From assembly GCA_029250685.1 (NCBI GenBank), contig JAQXEU010000028.1, forward strand, positions 1-64,000: DNA of 64,000 nucleotides, written 5' to 3'. This stretch comes from Polaribacter sp. GTDB taxonomy: Bacteria > Bacteroidota > Bacteroidia > Flavobacteriales > Flavobacteriaceae. Below are positions 27,603 through 37,565 of the stretch, in pieces; position 1 is the first letter of the stretch, and each line of letters opens with the position of its first letter. The notes beneath the pieces were generated by a model. The model was not told the origin of the DNA, did not search any database, and saw only the letters and a program-made list of their open reading frames with translations. Position numbers and translations under genes: made by a program.

Positions 27603-28961
27603 TTATTTCTTTTTATTGTGCTTGTTGTAATTTTTATCGCCACGAGTTTTTGGCTTTTTGTATTTCTTAGCAATCTCTCTTCTGTAAGAACCACCTTGGT
27701 TTGTTTGGCTATTCTTTTCGCTCTTTTCATGAAATGCCGGACCAGGAACATATTCTAAACCTGTTCTGTTTTTAGAACGTTCCCTGTCTTCTCTTGGTCT
27801 TTCATCTTCAGTTAAGATTTCAGAAATTTCGATTTCAGTTGGCAATGTCATTTTCTGGATTGAGATTCCCATCAAATCCTCTATTGCAGCTTTATGTTCT
27901 TGCTCTTTTGGTGTTGAAAACAACATGGTTTGCCCTTCTTTTTCTGCTCTACCAGTTCTACCAATTCTGTGCATGTAGTTTTCTGGAAACATCGGTGTGT
28001 CAAAATTGATTACATGACTTACGCCATCAAAATCTAAACCACGCGCCATTACATCTGTTGCAACTAAGATTCGATTCATTCCTTCGTCAAACTGACGGAT
28101 AGATCGAATTCTATAATTTTGTGTTTTGTTAGAATGAATCAAACAAATTTCATCAGCAAAAGATTCGTCTAAAGAATTAAACAATAAATCTGCAGTTCTT
28201 TTAAAACCAACAAAAACCAATACTTTCGTATACGTTTTTTTGTCTCTTAAAAAATGATTCAATAAATTAACTTTAGTGAAAAAGTTAGGAACATCGTAAC
28301 ATTGTTGTGCAATATTATCTAAAGGAGTTCCACTTACTGCAATTGATATTTTTTCTGGTGATTTAAAAAAGTCTGTAATTAAGGCATCTACATCATCTGT
28401 CATTGTAGCAGAAAACATAATGTTTTGTCTTCGCTCCGGTAAAACATCAAAAATGTTTAGTAATTGAAATCTAAAACCTAAATCTAACATTACATCAACT
28501 TCATCAATTACCAATTTCTGAATCGATTTCATGTTTAATGCCTTACTCAACGCCAAATCGTACAATCTTCCAGGAGTTGCAACCACAATATCTTGACCTT
28601 GCATTATGGCTCTTTTTTGCACATTTATGTTTGCACCACCATAAACTCCTAACACACGAAGTGTAATATATTTTGCTAATTTTTCTACCTCTTCTACAAC
28701 TTGCAATACCAACTCTCTTGTTGGCACTAGTACCAAAATTCTTGGATGTTGTTGTTTAGAAAATGCTAAATCTCTAAGAATCGGCATCATATACGCAAAG
28801 GTTTTTCCTGTACCAGTTTGTGCAATTCCAACAACATCTTTACCAGATCTTACTACAGAAAATGCTTTTTCTTGAATTGGTGTTGGATGTGTAAATCCTA
28901 AATCTTCTACAGCGTTTAAAAGCTGCGTAGATAAATTTAAATCTTGAAAAGTAGTTTGCAT
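27603..28961 (-). CDS. DEAD-box family ATP-dependent RNA helicase (DEVD variant)
   Basis: Helicase core motifs in order: Q motif (HPTPIQ), AQTGTGKT, PTRELV, TPGR, VIDEVD (DEVD in place of DEAD), SAT, then ARGLD and HRIGRTGR. The C-terminal 70 residues are rich in Lys, Arg and Asn, typical for RNA binding. It unwinds or remodels RNA, probably in ribosome assembly or cold adaptation. The DEVD form is, as I recall, usual in this Bacteroidota subgroup. A -7 box (28979-28986) lies just upstream. Confidence 0.95.
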   Translation of the reverse strand: MQTTFQDLNLSTQLLNAVEDLGFTHPTPIQEKAFSVVRSGKDVVGIAQTGTGKTFAYMMPILRDLAFSKQQHPRILVLVPTRELVLQVVEEVEKLAKYITLRVLGVYGGANINVQKRAIMQGQDIVVATPGRLYDLALSKALNMKSIQKLVIDEVDVMLDLGFRFQLLNIFDVLPERRQNIMFSATMTDDVDALITDFFKSPEKISIAVSGTPLDNIAQQCYDVPNFFTKVNLLNHFLRDKKTYTKVLVFVGFKRTADLLFNSLDESFADEICLIHSNKTQNYRIRSIRQFDEGMNRILVATDVMARGLDFDGVSHVINFDTPMFPENYMHRIGRTGRAEKEGQTMLFSTPKEQEHKAAIEDLMGISIQKMTLPTEIEISEILTEDERPREDRERSKNRTGLEYVPGPAFHEKSEKNSQTNQGGSYRREIAKKYKKPKTRGDKNYNKHNKKK

Positions 28962-28978
28962 ACAAAAAAATTATGCGG

Positions 28979-28986
28979 CAAAGATA
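28979..28986 (-). promoter_or_regulatory. -7 element TATCTTTG upstream of the DEAD-box helicase
   Basis: On the minus strand TATCTTTG is located 17 bases before the helicase ATG. No clear -33 TTG at the right distance. Confidence 0.5.
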
Positions 28987-29001
28987 CCAATTCTAAAAAT
29001 G

Positions 29002-29799
29002 CTAATTCGCTAAAATTGACTTTAATGCGTTGGTGTATTTTTCAAAATCTCTTACGTTATGATGTGTGCCATTTTCTAAAGAAATAAATTCTTTATTTGT
29101 TGAAGAACTCAATTCAAATAACAGTTTGGCTCCTTCAATTGGCGTGGTTTTATCAGCCGTTCCGTGAAAAATAGTCATCGGACTTTGAATTTTAGTAATG
29201 TATTCGTTGGATTTGAATTTAAAGTTTAAAATAAACTTCGGAATTACTTTGTATTTAAAATTTGCTGCGTGATGTAAATTATAAAAAGGCGCTTCTAAAA
29301 TTACATGTTTCGGGTTGTTCTCTGAGCCTACTTTTGCAGCAAATGTAGTTCCTAAAGAACGACCGTAAACAATAATATTCTCTTCTGAAAAATATTCTTT
29401 CACATACTCATAACTCAACAATGCATCGTTGTACATATTTATTTCATTAAAATCTCCAGTGCTTTTTCCATAACCACGATAGTCAATGACAAAAACATCA
29501 TAATTAAATTGTGTAAAATAAGAAGTGATGCTTCCCCAACGAATTAAATTCCCTTGATTTCCATGAAAATACAAGATAATTCCTTTTGGCTTTTTAGCTT
29601 TAATATGTAACGCATTTATAGTTTGATTATCTGCTGTTTTCAAGTTTACTTCTTCAAAATCAAACGGAAATTGATACACATGTGCTGCGTCAATTGGTTC
29701 TTGTAAAAAAATAACTCTCTCTTGAAATAAATGTAATAATCCCATAATTAAAATCCATAAAGCAAGTAAGGTTAAAACTACTTTTTGAAGCTTTTTCAT
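29002..29799 (-). CDS. Alpha/beta hydrolase, membrane-anchored (second of tandem pair)
   Basis: An N-terminal TM segment (about residues 5-22) precedes an alpha/beta hydrolase fold with the oxyanion region YFHGNQGNL, YRGYGKSTG, and the nucleophile elbow VYGRSLGTTFA. The acid is expected in HGTADKTTP and the base in NGTHHNVRDF. The 265-residue length is right. It overlaps the upstream paralogue by four bases (ATGA). The substrate is unknown. Confidence 0.88.
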   Translation of the reverse strand: MKKLQKVVLTLLALWILIMGLLHLFQERVIFLQEPIDAAHVYQFPFDFEEVNLKTADNQTINALHIKAKKPKGIILYFHGNQGNLIRWGSITSYFTQFNYDVFVIDYRGYGKSTGDFNEINMYNDALLSYEYVKEYFSEENIIVYGRSLGTTFAAKVGSENNPKHVILEAPFYNLHHAANFKYKVIPKFILNFKFKSNEYITKIQSPMTIFHGTADKTTPIEGAKLLFELSSSTNKEFISLENGTHHNVRDFEKYTNALKSILAN

Positions 29800-30665
29800 T
29801 TTTTTGATTTTCGTTTAGATCTTATAAAATCTATACTTGTGTTTTCTCTATCAACTGATGCAATTCCTTTGGAATCTAAAATTTCCTTTAAAGCAATATG
29901 ATAGTCATCAAAATTATGTAAATCTTTATGTCCACCATCAATAACAGGATACAATCTAGTTAAATTTGGTCGCATTTTAGACAATCGTAAACTCGATGTA
30001 AACTTAATCACTTTATCGCTTGTTCCATGAATAATATTAATTGGGCAATCTACATATTTAATCCATTTATACGTTGGCATTTGATAGCGCATTACCAATC
30101 CTAAAGGGATAAATGGCAAATATCTTTTTACATTTTTAGACATGCTAAAATACGGACACGCCAACACTAACATTCTTGGATTGTTCATCGATGCAACTTT
30201 GGTTGCCAAACCTGTTCCGAGAGATCGTCCATAAACAATAATATTTTTTTCATCAACAATTTCTTTTAGTTTATCATACACCAACAATGCGTCATCTTTC
30301 ATAGATTGTTGACTCATTTTTCCTGTACTTTTTCCAAATCCGCGATAATCAATCATAATCACATCGTAACCATGTAATGTAAAATCTACCGCGAATTTCC
30401 CCCAACCTTTTATACTTTTAGAGTTCCCTTTTAAATAAAAAACGATGCCTTTAGAGTTCTCTGCTTGAAAATGTAATCCGTTTATAATTACACCTTTTTT
30501 AATCTCCAAATTGTATTCTTTTACTTTTTGGTTTTCATATTGAAATTGAAAATCTTCAGGTAATTTTTCTGGGTGAAATAAGAATCGTTCTTGAAAGAAA
30601 TACAACACAACACTTACAAAAGCAATTACTGAAAGTATAATGATGATAAAGGAAGTATAACTCAT
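29796..30665 (-). CDS. Alpha/beta hydrolase, membrane-anchored (first of tandem pair)
   Basis: An N-terminal TM helix (about residues 5-23) and a hydrolase domain with YRGFGKSTG and VYGRSLGTGLA, acid in HGTSDKVI and base in DGGHKDLHNF. Closely related in order of motifs to the next gene, so the two are tandem paralogues, translationally coupled through an ATGA overlap. The 289 residues include a basic tail (FIRSKRKSKK). The substrate is not evident. Confidence 0.88.
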   Translation of the reverse strand: MSYTSFIIIILSVIAFVSVVLYFFQERFLFHPEKLPEDFQFQYENQKVKEYNLEIKKGVIINGLHFQAENSKGIVFYLKGNSKSIKGWGKFAVDFTLHGYDVIMIDYRGFGKSTGKMSQQSMKDDALLVYDKLKEIVDEKNIIVYGRSLGTGLATKVASMNNPRMLVLACPYFSMSKNVKRYLPFIPLGLVMRYQMPTYKWIKYVDCPINIIHGTSDKVIKFTSSLRLSKMRPNLTRLYPVIDGGHKDLHNFDDYHIALKEILDSKGIASVDRENTSIDFIRSKRKSKK

Positions 30666-30758
30666 TTATAAATATTGAATCACTAATCTACTGATTTTAA
30701 ATTCAATAAAAAAATAGTAACTTTAACAACATCAATCAACTAAACAAAAACAATAACT

Positions 30759-30950
30759 ATGGGAATTTTTTGGGACTTAATGCAACAAGACGAAATTCAA
30801 AAGCAAGAGGAAAAAGCCAACAGTATAGAAGAGCGTGTTGAGCAACTAGAAAAAGAATTAGGTAACACAAAAGAGTTACTCCGTAAAACGTTAATTGCTT
30901 TAGAAAAACACATTGTTCAAGATATTGATGGCGATGGAAAAATGGGATAA
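30759..30950 (+). CDS. Small coiled-coil protein ending in an EF-hand-like loop
   Basis: 63 residues: an amphipathic N-terminus, a heptad-rich helix (about 18-45, IEERVEQLEKELGNTKELLRK) and an acidic end DIDGDGKMG that looks like a Ca2+-binding EF-hand/dockerin loop core. ATG 30759 is the first base of a normal frame. It lies 33 bases before the DUF885 lipoprotein, and the pair may be cotranscribed. I do not recognise a family. A TAACTTTA box lies about 40 bases upstream. Confidence 0.65.
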   Translation: MGIFWDLMQQDEIQKQEEKANSIEERVEQLEKELGNTKELLRKTLIALEKHIVQDIDGDGKMG

Positions 30951-30983
30951 AAAAAGGTTGAAATTTTAAAAACAAATATCAAA

Positions 30984-32648
30984 ATGAAACATTTATTAGC
31001 ACTACTATTTATCAGTTTTCTTATGATAAGCTGTAATTCTGAAGAAAAGTCAAAAGAGGCTGAAACACAAACTTATAAAAGCAACAACTATGATGATTTA
31101 GTACTGCTTTTTAAAGAGTGGAGAAACTTTGAAAAGCCTCCATTGCTTGAAGGTGCTCCAGATTACACAAAAGCAACCTTTAACAAACGCTGGTCTAAGT
31201 TTAAAGAGCTGCAAGCAAGCTTAAAACAGATTGACACTGCAAATTGGGCAGTAGAACATCAGGTTGATTGGATGCTTGTTTGGGCAGAAATGAATGGATA
31301 TGATTTTAACCATAATATTTTAATGCCTTGGGTACGTGATCCTGCATTTTATACAACGGTTTGGAGTCATAAAAGTGATGTTCCAGCTCATGAAGGTCCT
31401 ACAAATCATGGTACAACAGAATTATGGACTTATAGTTTTCCGTTATCTCCAAAAGAACGAAAACGGTTTCTTAATGATTTAAAAATAATTCCGCCATTTT
31501 ACAAGCAAGCTAAACAGAACTTAACCGGAAATGCCAAAGATTTATGGATTACTGGTGTAAGAGATATTAAAAGCCAAAGTGTGGTGTTAACCAATTTAAA
31601 ATCAAAAACTGAAATTAAAAATGATACAGAAATCATATCGACAATTGATGCCGCTATTTCTGCAACAGACAATTTAGCGTCTTGGCTACTTAAAGAGGCT
31701 AGTTCTAAAACAGGATCATCAGGAATTGGCAAAGAAAATTATACCTGGTATTTACAAAATGTGCATTTGGTTCCATTAACTTGGGATGATGAAGTAATGA
31801 TTTTAAAAAGAGAACTAGCCAGAGCATGGTCATCACTAAAACTAGAAGAGCATAGGAACAGAAACCTACCTAAACTTGTTGATGCTAGTTCTCCAAAAGC
31901 ATATGATAAAATGGCTGATGAAGCCGCCAAAAGTTTGATGACTTTTTTAGACGAACAAGATATTGTTACTGTAAAGCCTTATTTCGAAACTGCCTTGCGT
32001 CAACATTTAGGTGAATATGTGCCAAAAGAGAAACGTAACTTTTTCTTAATTGGAGAACATTATGATCCACGACCATTATACTCACATTTTTACCATTGGT
32101 TTGAATTAGCAAGAATGGATATTGAACCTCATAAAAGTGAAATCAGAAAAGGTCCGTTATTGTACAATATTTTCGATTCTAGAAATGAAGGAACCGCAAC
32201 TGCTGTTGAAGAAATGTTTATGCAAGCTGGCTTGTATGATGACAGTCCGCGTTCAAAAGAGATTGTATATATTATGATTGCACAACGTGCAGCAAGAGGC
32301 TTAGGTTCTTTATATGCACATGCCAACGAAATGACGATGGAAGAAGCTGGAGGAATTCATAGTGAATACACACCTCGTGGTTGGATGAAAACCGAAAAAG
32401 AACTGCTTATTTTCGAACAACATTTGTATTTACGTCAGCCTGGTTATGGAACTAGCTATATTACTGGAAAACATTTATTAGAAGCTGCTCTAGCAGATTA
32501 TGCTCGAATTCAAGAATTAGAGGGGAAATCATTTATTACCAAAGACTTTTTTGATACGCTAAACAGTATTGGTAATATTCCAATTGCACTAGGACATTGG
32601 CAAATGACAGGAGAAAAAAAGCATTTAGAATCTATTATCAATGATTAA
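30984..32648 (+). CDS. DUF885 family lipoprotein
   Basis: The lipobox ISC at Cys17 is followed by about 537 residues with segments I associate with DUF885 proteins: [41 protein letters not shown] and late [16 protein letters not shown]. Family members are exported bacterial proteins of about this length and uncertain function, sometimes compared with metallopeptidases. No clear HExxH is present, although [13 protein letters not shown] is at the corresponding place. It is followed by a convergent broken gene. Confidence 0.78.
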   Translation: MKHLLALLFISFLMISCNSEEKSKEAETQTYKSNNYDDLVLLFKEWRNFEKPPLLEGAPDYTKATFNKRWSKFKELQASLKQIDTANWAVEHQVDWMLVWAEMNGYDFNHNILMPWVRDPAFYTTVWSHKSDVPAHEGPTNHGTTELWTYSFPLSPKERKRFLNDLKIIPPFYKQAKQNLTGNAKDLWITGVRDIKSQSVVLTNLKSKTEIKNDTEIISTIDAAISATDNLASWLLKEASSKTGSSGIGKENYTWYLQNVHLVPLTWDDEVMILKRELARAWSSLKLEEHRNRNLPKLVDASSPKAYDKMADEAAKSLMTFLDEQDIVTVKPYFETALRQHLGEYVPKEKRNFFLIGEHYDPRPLYSHFYHWFELARMDIEPHKSEIRKGPLLYNIFDSRNEGTATAVEEMFMQAGLYDDSPRSKEIVYIMIAQRAARGLGSLYAHANEMTMEEAGGIHSEYTPRGWMKTEKELLIFEQHLYLRQPGYGTSYITGKHLLEAALADYARIQELEGKSFITKDFFDTLNSIGNIPIALGHWQMTGEKKHLESIIND

Positions 32649-32699
32649 ATTCTTTAGAAAAAGAATGGATCCATAGAGTTTAGTTTTTATAAAAATACT

Positions 32700-34019
32700 T
32701 TATTTTTTAACAAATAGAGAGTTCTTGAATTTTAATACATTGTTTTTATCAGTAATTCGTAATAAATACAATCCGCTTTTTAAAAAAGATATATCTAGTC
32801 GATAGTTTTTAGTTGTTGGTTTTAAATTTTCAAACAATAGTTTACCTTCAATAGAATAAACATTTATTTCAACATCTATATTTGAAAAATTAATATTCAG
32901 GTTGTCAATTACAGGGTTTGGAAAAAGTTGAATCTTTGATTTTTCTAACTCTTTAATAGATAGAGTTCCCTCTATAATTGTTTTAAGTACCTCAACAGAT
33001 TTTCCGCATCTATTTACAGCTAACTTTACAATATATTTACCATCTGAAGCATATGTGTGTTTTGGATTTTTATCACTTGATGATGTTCCATCTCCAAAAT
33101 CCCACAAATAACTATCTGCAAATTCAGTTTTATTTGTAAAAGTTACCTCTAAATTTGCTCCAATTTGAAAATCAAAGGACACATCTTCATCTTCTTTTAT
33201 ATTTTTCCAGTTAGATAAACCTTCAAATGAAACAGCTTTTACCGCATTTTTAATACGAACTATTTCATTTGCTGGAATACCTGCATCATAAGTTGATGCA
33301 TTTGCATCTTTATCAAAAAGGATCGTATAAAAAGTCATAGTTCCAACAAAACTTCCTTTTAGTGATGGATGCGTTTTATCTGGGTCAAATAATTCAATTA
33401 ATGGGTAATTACTCCTTAAGCTTCTCCAAACTGGTCCAACAGGAGCAATTATTGCATTAAATTTAGTTGCCATTTCTTTGAATCGATCTTGCAACTGATT
33501 ATCCATACTCGTGTAATCACAAACATTTGGCCAAGTAGCACAAGAACTAGGAATTCCATCTTTATAACCCCAAGTATGATATAAAATAATTTTAGCACAT
33601 GGATTTGTTTCTTCTATCAAATCTTTTAGTTGTTGTAAGTATGGGTAAATATTATCCTCTACATGAGTATCCCATAAAGCCGGCCAAGCGCTTCTTTCTT
33701 GAAGAATCACATAATCCCAGCCTCCTTTTCTGATTTTATTCCTTGTTTCTGAATTGTTAATGTGCTATCTTAAACTATAACTTGGAATTGTAGACTCTTC
33801 GTATGTCAAAACATCGCCTAAACAATTGGCAATATTCTGAGTCATTTTAGGCAAATCATTATAAAATGTTTGACTGTTTCCAATGAATAATACATTTTTA
33901 GTTTCTTGAGCGAATCCAATTTGAATAAATGAAAAGCATAAAAACAATAAGCTTAATCGAATACTCGATTTAATTGAACTTAAACAAAAAATTTTATTTA
34001 TCATTTTTAAAAAAGTCAT
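32700..34019 (-). pseudogene. T9SS-exported SGNH hydrolase with PKD domain, interrupted by an in-frame TAG
   Basis: The two reading frames 34019-33765 and 33710-32700 are in the same phase, separated only by a TAG at 33765-33767. The first part has a signal peptide and the SGNH start VLFIGNSQTFYNDL. The text after the stop reads HINNSETRNKIRKGGWDYVILQ, with DKTHPSLKG (catalytic Asp/His) later. A PKD domain (WDFGDGT, near the middle) and a T9SS type A sorting domain (LFPNPVIDN to FVKK) follow. A single base change accounts for the stop. Read-through or a sequencing error is also possible. The main product should be secreted to the cell surface. Confidence 0.88.
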
Positions 34020-34055
34020 TGAATTGGTAAGATAATAATAATGTTATTAAAAAGT

Positions 34056-34087
34056 AAAAACCGACACATTTCTGAATCGGTTTTTTA
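34056..34087. terminator. Bidirectional terminator between nqrF and the SGNH gene
   Basis: A nine-base stem AAAAACCGA / TCGGTTTTT (34056-34064 and 34077-34085) with a 12-base loop, flanked by T-runs on both strands. On the minus strand it ends the nqr operon. Confidence 0.75.
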
Positions 34088-34110
34088 AATATATTATTTC
34101 AACTTGAAGT

Positions 34111-35421
34111 TTAACCTCCAAAGTCATCAAATCGGATGTGCTCATCTGGAATTCCAAAATCTTCTCCCATTTTTTGTACTGCTTGATTCATCAATGGTGG
34201 TCCACAGAAATACAATTCTAAGTCTTCTGGTGATTCATGATGATTTAAATAGTTTTCTATTACACAATTGTGAATAAACCCTACAAAACCATCTCCATCT
34301 GTATCATTAACATCTTTTTTCTTAGTCCAATTATCTGCTTCTGTAGGATCAGATAAGGCAATATAGAATTTGAAATTTGGGAAATCTTTTTCTAAAGCTC
34401 TAAAGTGTTCTATATAAAACAATTCTGCTTTAGAACGTCCTCCATACCAATATGTAACAGTTCTTCCTGTTTTCAATGTTCTGAATAAATGATATAAATG
34501 AGAACGCATTGGCGCCATTCCAGCTCCACCACCAACATAAAGCATTTCTGCTTCAGATTCGTTGATAAAGAATTCTCCGTAAGGACCTGAAATCACACAT
34601 TTATCACCTTTCTTTAAGTTAAAGATATATGATGATGCAATTCCTGGGTTTACATCCATCCATCCGCCTTTCACTCTATCAAAAGGAGGCGTAGCAATAC
34701 GAACATTTAACATAATCTCTCTTCCTTCTGCAGGAAAAGAAGCCATAGAATATGCTCTTTCTACAGTTTCTGCATTTTTCATCACTAATGGTCTTAAGTT
34801 AAACTTATCCCATTCAGCTTCAAATTTATCTGGTGTATCATGTTCTTCTGGATGCGCAGTAATATCCATATCAGAATATTTTACTTCACATTCTGGAATT
34901 TCAATTTGAATATATCCACCTGCTTTATAACCCATATCTTGTGGAATTTCTACTACAAATTCCTTACTAAAAGTGGCTACATTATAATTTCTAACAACAA
35001 CTGCATCCCATTTCTTAATTCCGAAAATTTCTTCTGGAATAGAGATATCCATGTCTTGTTTTACTTTTACCTGGCAAGATAAACGCACACCATGCGCTAA
35101 TTCTTTTCTTGTAAAGTGAGGTGTTTCTGTTGGTAAAGCTTCACCTCCACCAGAATTTACGTGACATTCACATTGAATACACGTTCCACCTCCACCACAA
35201 GCTGATGGTAAAAATATTTTTTCTGCCCCTAAAGTTGATAATAAAGTTCCTCCAGAACCAACTTCAATTGTTCTTTCTCCATTTATGGTAATTTTTACAG
35301 GACCAGACGGAGATAATTTTTGTTTTACAAATAATAACAATGCAACTAATAACAAAGTTATAACAAGGAATGCAGCTACTGTAGCTACGATAATTCCTAA
35401 TGTACTTGCTGCTAAAATCAT
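34111..35421 (-). CDS. nqrF: Na+-NQR subunit F (NADH dehydrogenase, 2Fe-2S and FAD)
   Basis: N-terminal TM helix, then a ferredoxin-like domain with [2Fe-2S] ligands in ACGGGGTCIQCECH and SCQVKV. An FAD domain (RAYSMASFP) and NADH site (YVGGGAGMAPMRSHL, YFCGPP) follow. 436 residues, standard. It takes electrons from NADH and feeds NqrD/E and NqrC. Last gene of the nqr operon, overlapping nqrE by one base and followed by a bidirectional terminator. Confidence 0.97.
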   Translation of the reverse strand: MILAASTLGIIVATVAAFLVITLLLVALLLFVKQKLSPSGPVKITINGERTIEVGSGGTLLSTLGAEKIFLPSACGGGGTCIQCECHVNSGGGEALPTETPHFTRKELAHGVRLSCQVKVKQDMDISIPEEIFGIKKWDAVVVRNYNVATFSKEFVVEIPQDMGYKAGGYIQIEIPECEVKYSDMDITAHPEEHDTPDKFEAEWDKFNLRPLVMKNAETVERAYSMASFPAEGREIMLNVRIATPPFDRVKGGWMDVNPGIASSYIFNLKKGDKCVISGPYGEFFINESEAEMLYVGGGAGMAPMRSHLYHLFRTLKTGRTVTYWYGGRSKAELFYIEHFRALEKDFPNFKFYIALSDPTEADNWTKKKDVNDTDGDGFVGFIHNCVIENYLNHHESPEDLELYFCGPPLMNQAVQKMGEDFGIPDEHIRFDDFGG

Positions 35422-36161
35422 TATTCTTGAATTTCTTTAGTGTTATTCGCTAATTCTTTTTTCTTCATTTTAATAGCTTTTGCATCTTCAGTTTTAATCA
35501 CTTTAACAACTTGTGTGTTAGGAGCTTCTTCTGCTTCTTCATCACCACCTGTTAACATTCCACCAAAACTCATAAATCCAATCGCCATTAAACCTGTTAC
35601 AATAAATGTAATTCCCAATCCTCTTAATGGAGCTGGAATATTAGAGTATCTAATTTTTTCACGAATTGCTGCAATAGCCAAAATAGCTAAAAACCATCCA
35701 ATTCCTGAACCAATTCCGTAATTTAACGCCAAGCCTAAAGTAGCTATTTCACGAGATTGCATAAATAAAGATCCTCCTAAAATCGCACAGTTTACTGCAA
35801 TTAATGGTAAGAAAATACCTAATGAATTGTATAAAGAAGGTGAGAATTTCTCAACGATTATTTCTACTAATTGTACCATCGTTGCAATGGTTGCAATGAA
35901 TAGGATAAATGATAAGAAACTTAAATCGTATTCAGCATATTCTGGACCTAACCATACTAATGCTCCAGGCTGTAATATATATTGATCTAACAACCAGTTT
36001 AAAGGAACGGTAACGGCTAATACAAAGATTACCGCAGCTCCTAAACCTACAGCTGTAGTTACTTTTTTAGATACAGCAAGGTAAGAACACATTCCTAAGA
36101 AGGTTGCAAATACCATGTTATCTATAAAAATCGACTTGAAAAATAATTCTAAATGTTCCAT
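35421..36161 (-). CDS. nqrE: Na+-NQR subunit E with charged C-terminal extension
   Basis: Six TM helices with the typical opening [20 protein letters not shown] and the buried Cys pair for the iron centre ([10 protein letters not shown] and [12 protein letters not shown]). The canonical protein ends near residue 200. Here a Lys/Glu-rich tail of about 45 residues follows ([15 protein letters not shown] onward). NqrE with NqrD forms the Fe site in the membrane. Overlaps nqrF by one base. Confidence 0.96.
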   Translation of the reverse strand: MEHLELFFKSIFIDNMVFATFLGMCSYLAVSKKVTTAVGLGAAVIFVLAVTVPLNWLLDQYILQPGALVWLGPEYAEYDLSFLSFILFIATIATMVQLVEIIVEKFSPSLYNSLGIFLPLIAVNCAILGGSLFMQSREIATLGLALNYGIGSGIGWFLAILAIAAIREKIRYSNIPAPLRGLGITFIVTGLMAIGFMSFGGMLTGGDEEAEEAPNTQVVKVIKTEDAKAIKMKKKELANNTKEIQE

Positions 36162-36167
36162 AATTAT

Positions 36168-36815
36168 CTAGTTCTCTTCAATTAATGCTTCGTTTCTACT
36201 ACGTTGAATCCAAATAATAATTCCAACAACAATTAACGCCATCGGTGCTAATAACATAAATCCGTTATTTTCATATCCAAAGGCATAAACTCCTGTTTTT
36301 TCAATTGGATCTCCCAATACTTTAAATCCTAATAAAGTACCAGAACCTAATAATTCTCTAAAGAATCCAACTAAAATTAAGATTACACCATAACCAACTG
36401 CATTTCCAATTCCGTCTAAGAAAGAACGCCAAGGTCCGTTCGCCAAAGCAAAAGCTTCAAAACGTCCCATAATGATACAGTTTGTAATTATCAGTCCAAT
36501 AAAAGCTCCTAAGGTCTTACTCAATTCGTACTGAAAAGCTTTTAGTACTAAATCAACAATAATTACCAATGTTGCAACAACAATTAGCTGTACAACAATT
36601 CTAATTTTTGAAGGAATGATATTTCTCATTAAAGAGATGACTACATTTCCTACACCTAACACAAACAATACAGAAATTGCCATTACGATTGAAGCTTTTA
36701 ACTCTGCTGTAATTGCCAATGCAGAACAAATTCCTAATACCTGAATGGTAATTGGATTATTATCCGCAAATGGATCTGTGATTAATGCTGCGTCTTTTTT
36801 TGATAAAAGTCCCAT
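36168..36815 (-). CDS. nqrD: Na+-NQR subunit D
   Basis: 215 residues with six TM helices. The family's opposing Cys residues are in LGICSALAIT and LIITNCIIMGRFEAFA. With NqrE it holds an iron centre that relays electrons across the membrane. Six bases from nqrE and one base from nqrC on the same strand. Confidence 0.97.
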   Translation of the reverse strand: MGLLSKKDAALITDPFADNNPITIQVLGICSALAITAELKASIVMAISVLFVLGVGNVVISLMRNIIPSKIRIVVQLIVVATLVIIVDLVLKAFQYELSKTLGAFIGLIITNCIIMGRFEAFALANGPWRSFLDGIGNAVGYGVILILVGFFRELLGSGTLLGFKVLGDPIEKTGVYAFGYENNGFMLLAPMALIVVGIIIWIQRSRNEALIEEN

Positions 36816-36816
36816 A

Positions 36817-37563
36817 TTAATTTGTTTTTAAAGTGTTAAAGTAGGTTACGTATTTTCTCAACTCAGTTTTGATCATTGCTGATACTCCATCACCAGTTAT
36901 TGTTGCTCCGGCAATTGCATCTACTTCGTTATCTATTTTATCTATATTCTTTGGATCGTTGTTCGATTTAGAAATTGTAATTCCTTTAAAACTACCATCC
37001 TTCTTTAAATGCTCTCCAATAAAATCATCCATAAAGAAACGCAGTTTAATGTTTGCACCTAATCCTGCTGTTTCTCCCTTATGATCAAAATAGGCTCCTT
37101 GAACAACCATGTTCGCATCCATTCCAACATACCCCCAAACGGCATCCCAAAGTCCTTTACCTCTAATTGGTGCGATATAAAATGTTTTACCATCTTTCTC
37201 ACCAACAAACAAAGGCAATCTTCTTTCTTTTCCCTCTTTGGCTGCTGTTTGTTCTTTTTTAATATCAATTAAATACGCTTTCTGATCTTCAGTTACTTTA
37301 CCTCCTTGAATAACCAATTGTTTTGTGATGTATTTTGAAAACTCACTAGCGACATTCTCTTTAGAAACAAAGATTGCACTGCTTTCGTCGTTTTCATTAA
37401 CACCCATTGCGTATAAAATATTCTGCTGCTTTTCAATACGTTTGTTCTCATCAATTGTCGGTTTTAATGACGATGCTAAAAACGCTAATATTGTTCCTAC
37501 AACTAACACCATTCCTATGGCGAATAACATTGTATATAAATTACTATCTGTTCTCTTACTCAT
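36817..37563 (-). CDS. nqrC: Na+-NQR subunit C (covalent FMN)
   Basis: One N-terminal TM helix (about residues 12-32) and a periplasmic domain. The flavinylation motif is DAIAGATITGDGV, the second Thr of ATIT being the FMN attachment site by family rule. 248 residues. Lies between nqrB and nqrD with gaps of two and one bases. It depends on ApbE for FMN. Confidence 0.96.
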   Translation of the reverse strand: MSKRTDSNLYTMLFAIGMVLVVGTILAFLASSLKPTIDENKRIEKQQNILYAMGVNENDESSAIFVSKENVASEFSKYITKQLVIQGGKVTEDQKAYLIDIKKEQTAAKEGKERRLPLFVGEKDGKTFYIAPIRGKGLWDAVWGYVGMDANMVVQGAYFDHKGETAGLGANIKLRFFMDDFIGEHLKKDGSFKGITISKSNNDPKNIDKIDNEVDAIAGATITGDGVSAMIKTELRKYVTYFNTLKTN

Positions 37564-37565
37564 AA

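Noticed and set aside
27603-28961. DEVD in place of DEAD in the helicase
   Set aside because: The motif II variant keeps Asp-Glu and the last Asp and, as I recall, is usual in this Bacteroidota helicase subgroup.
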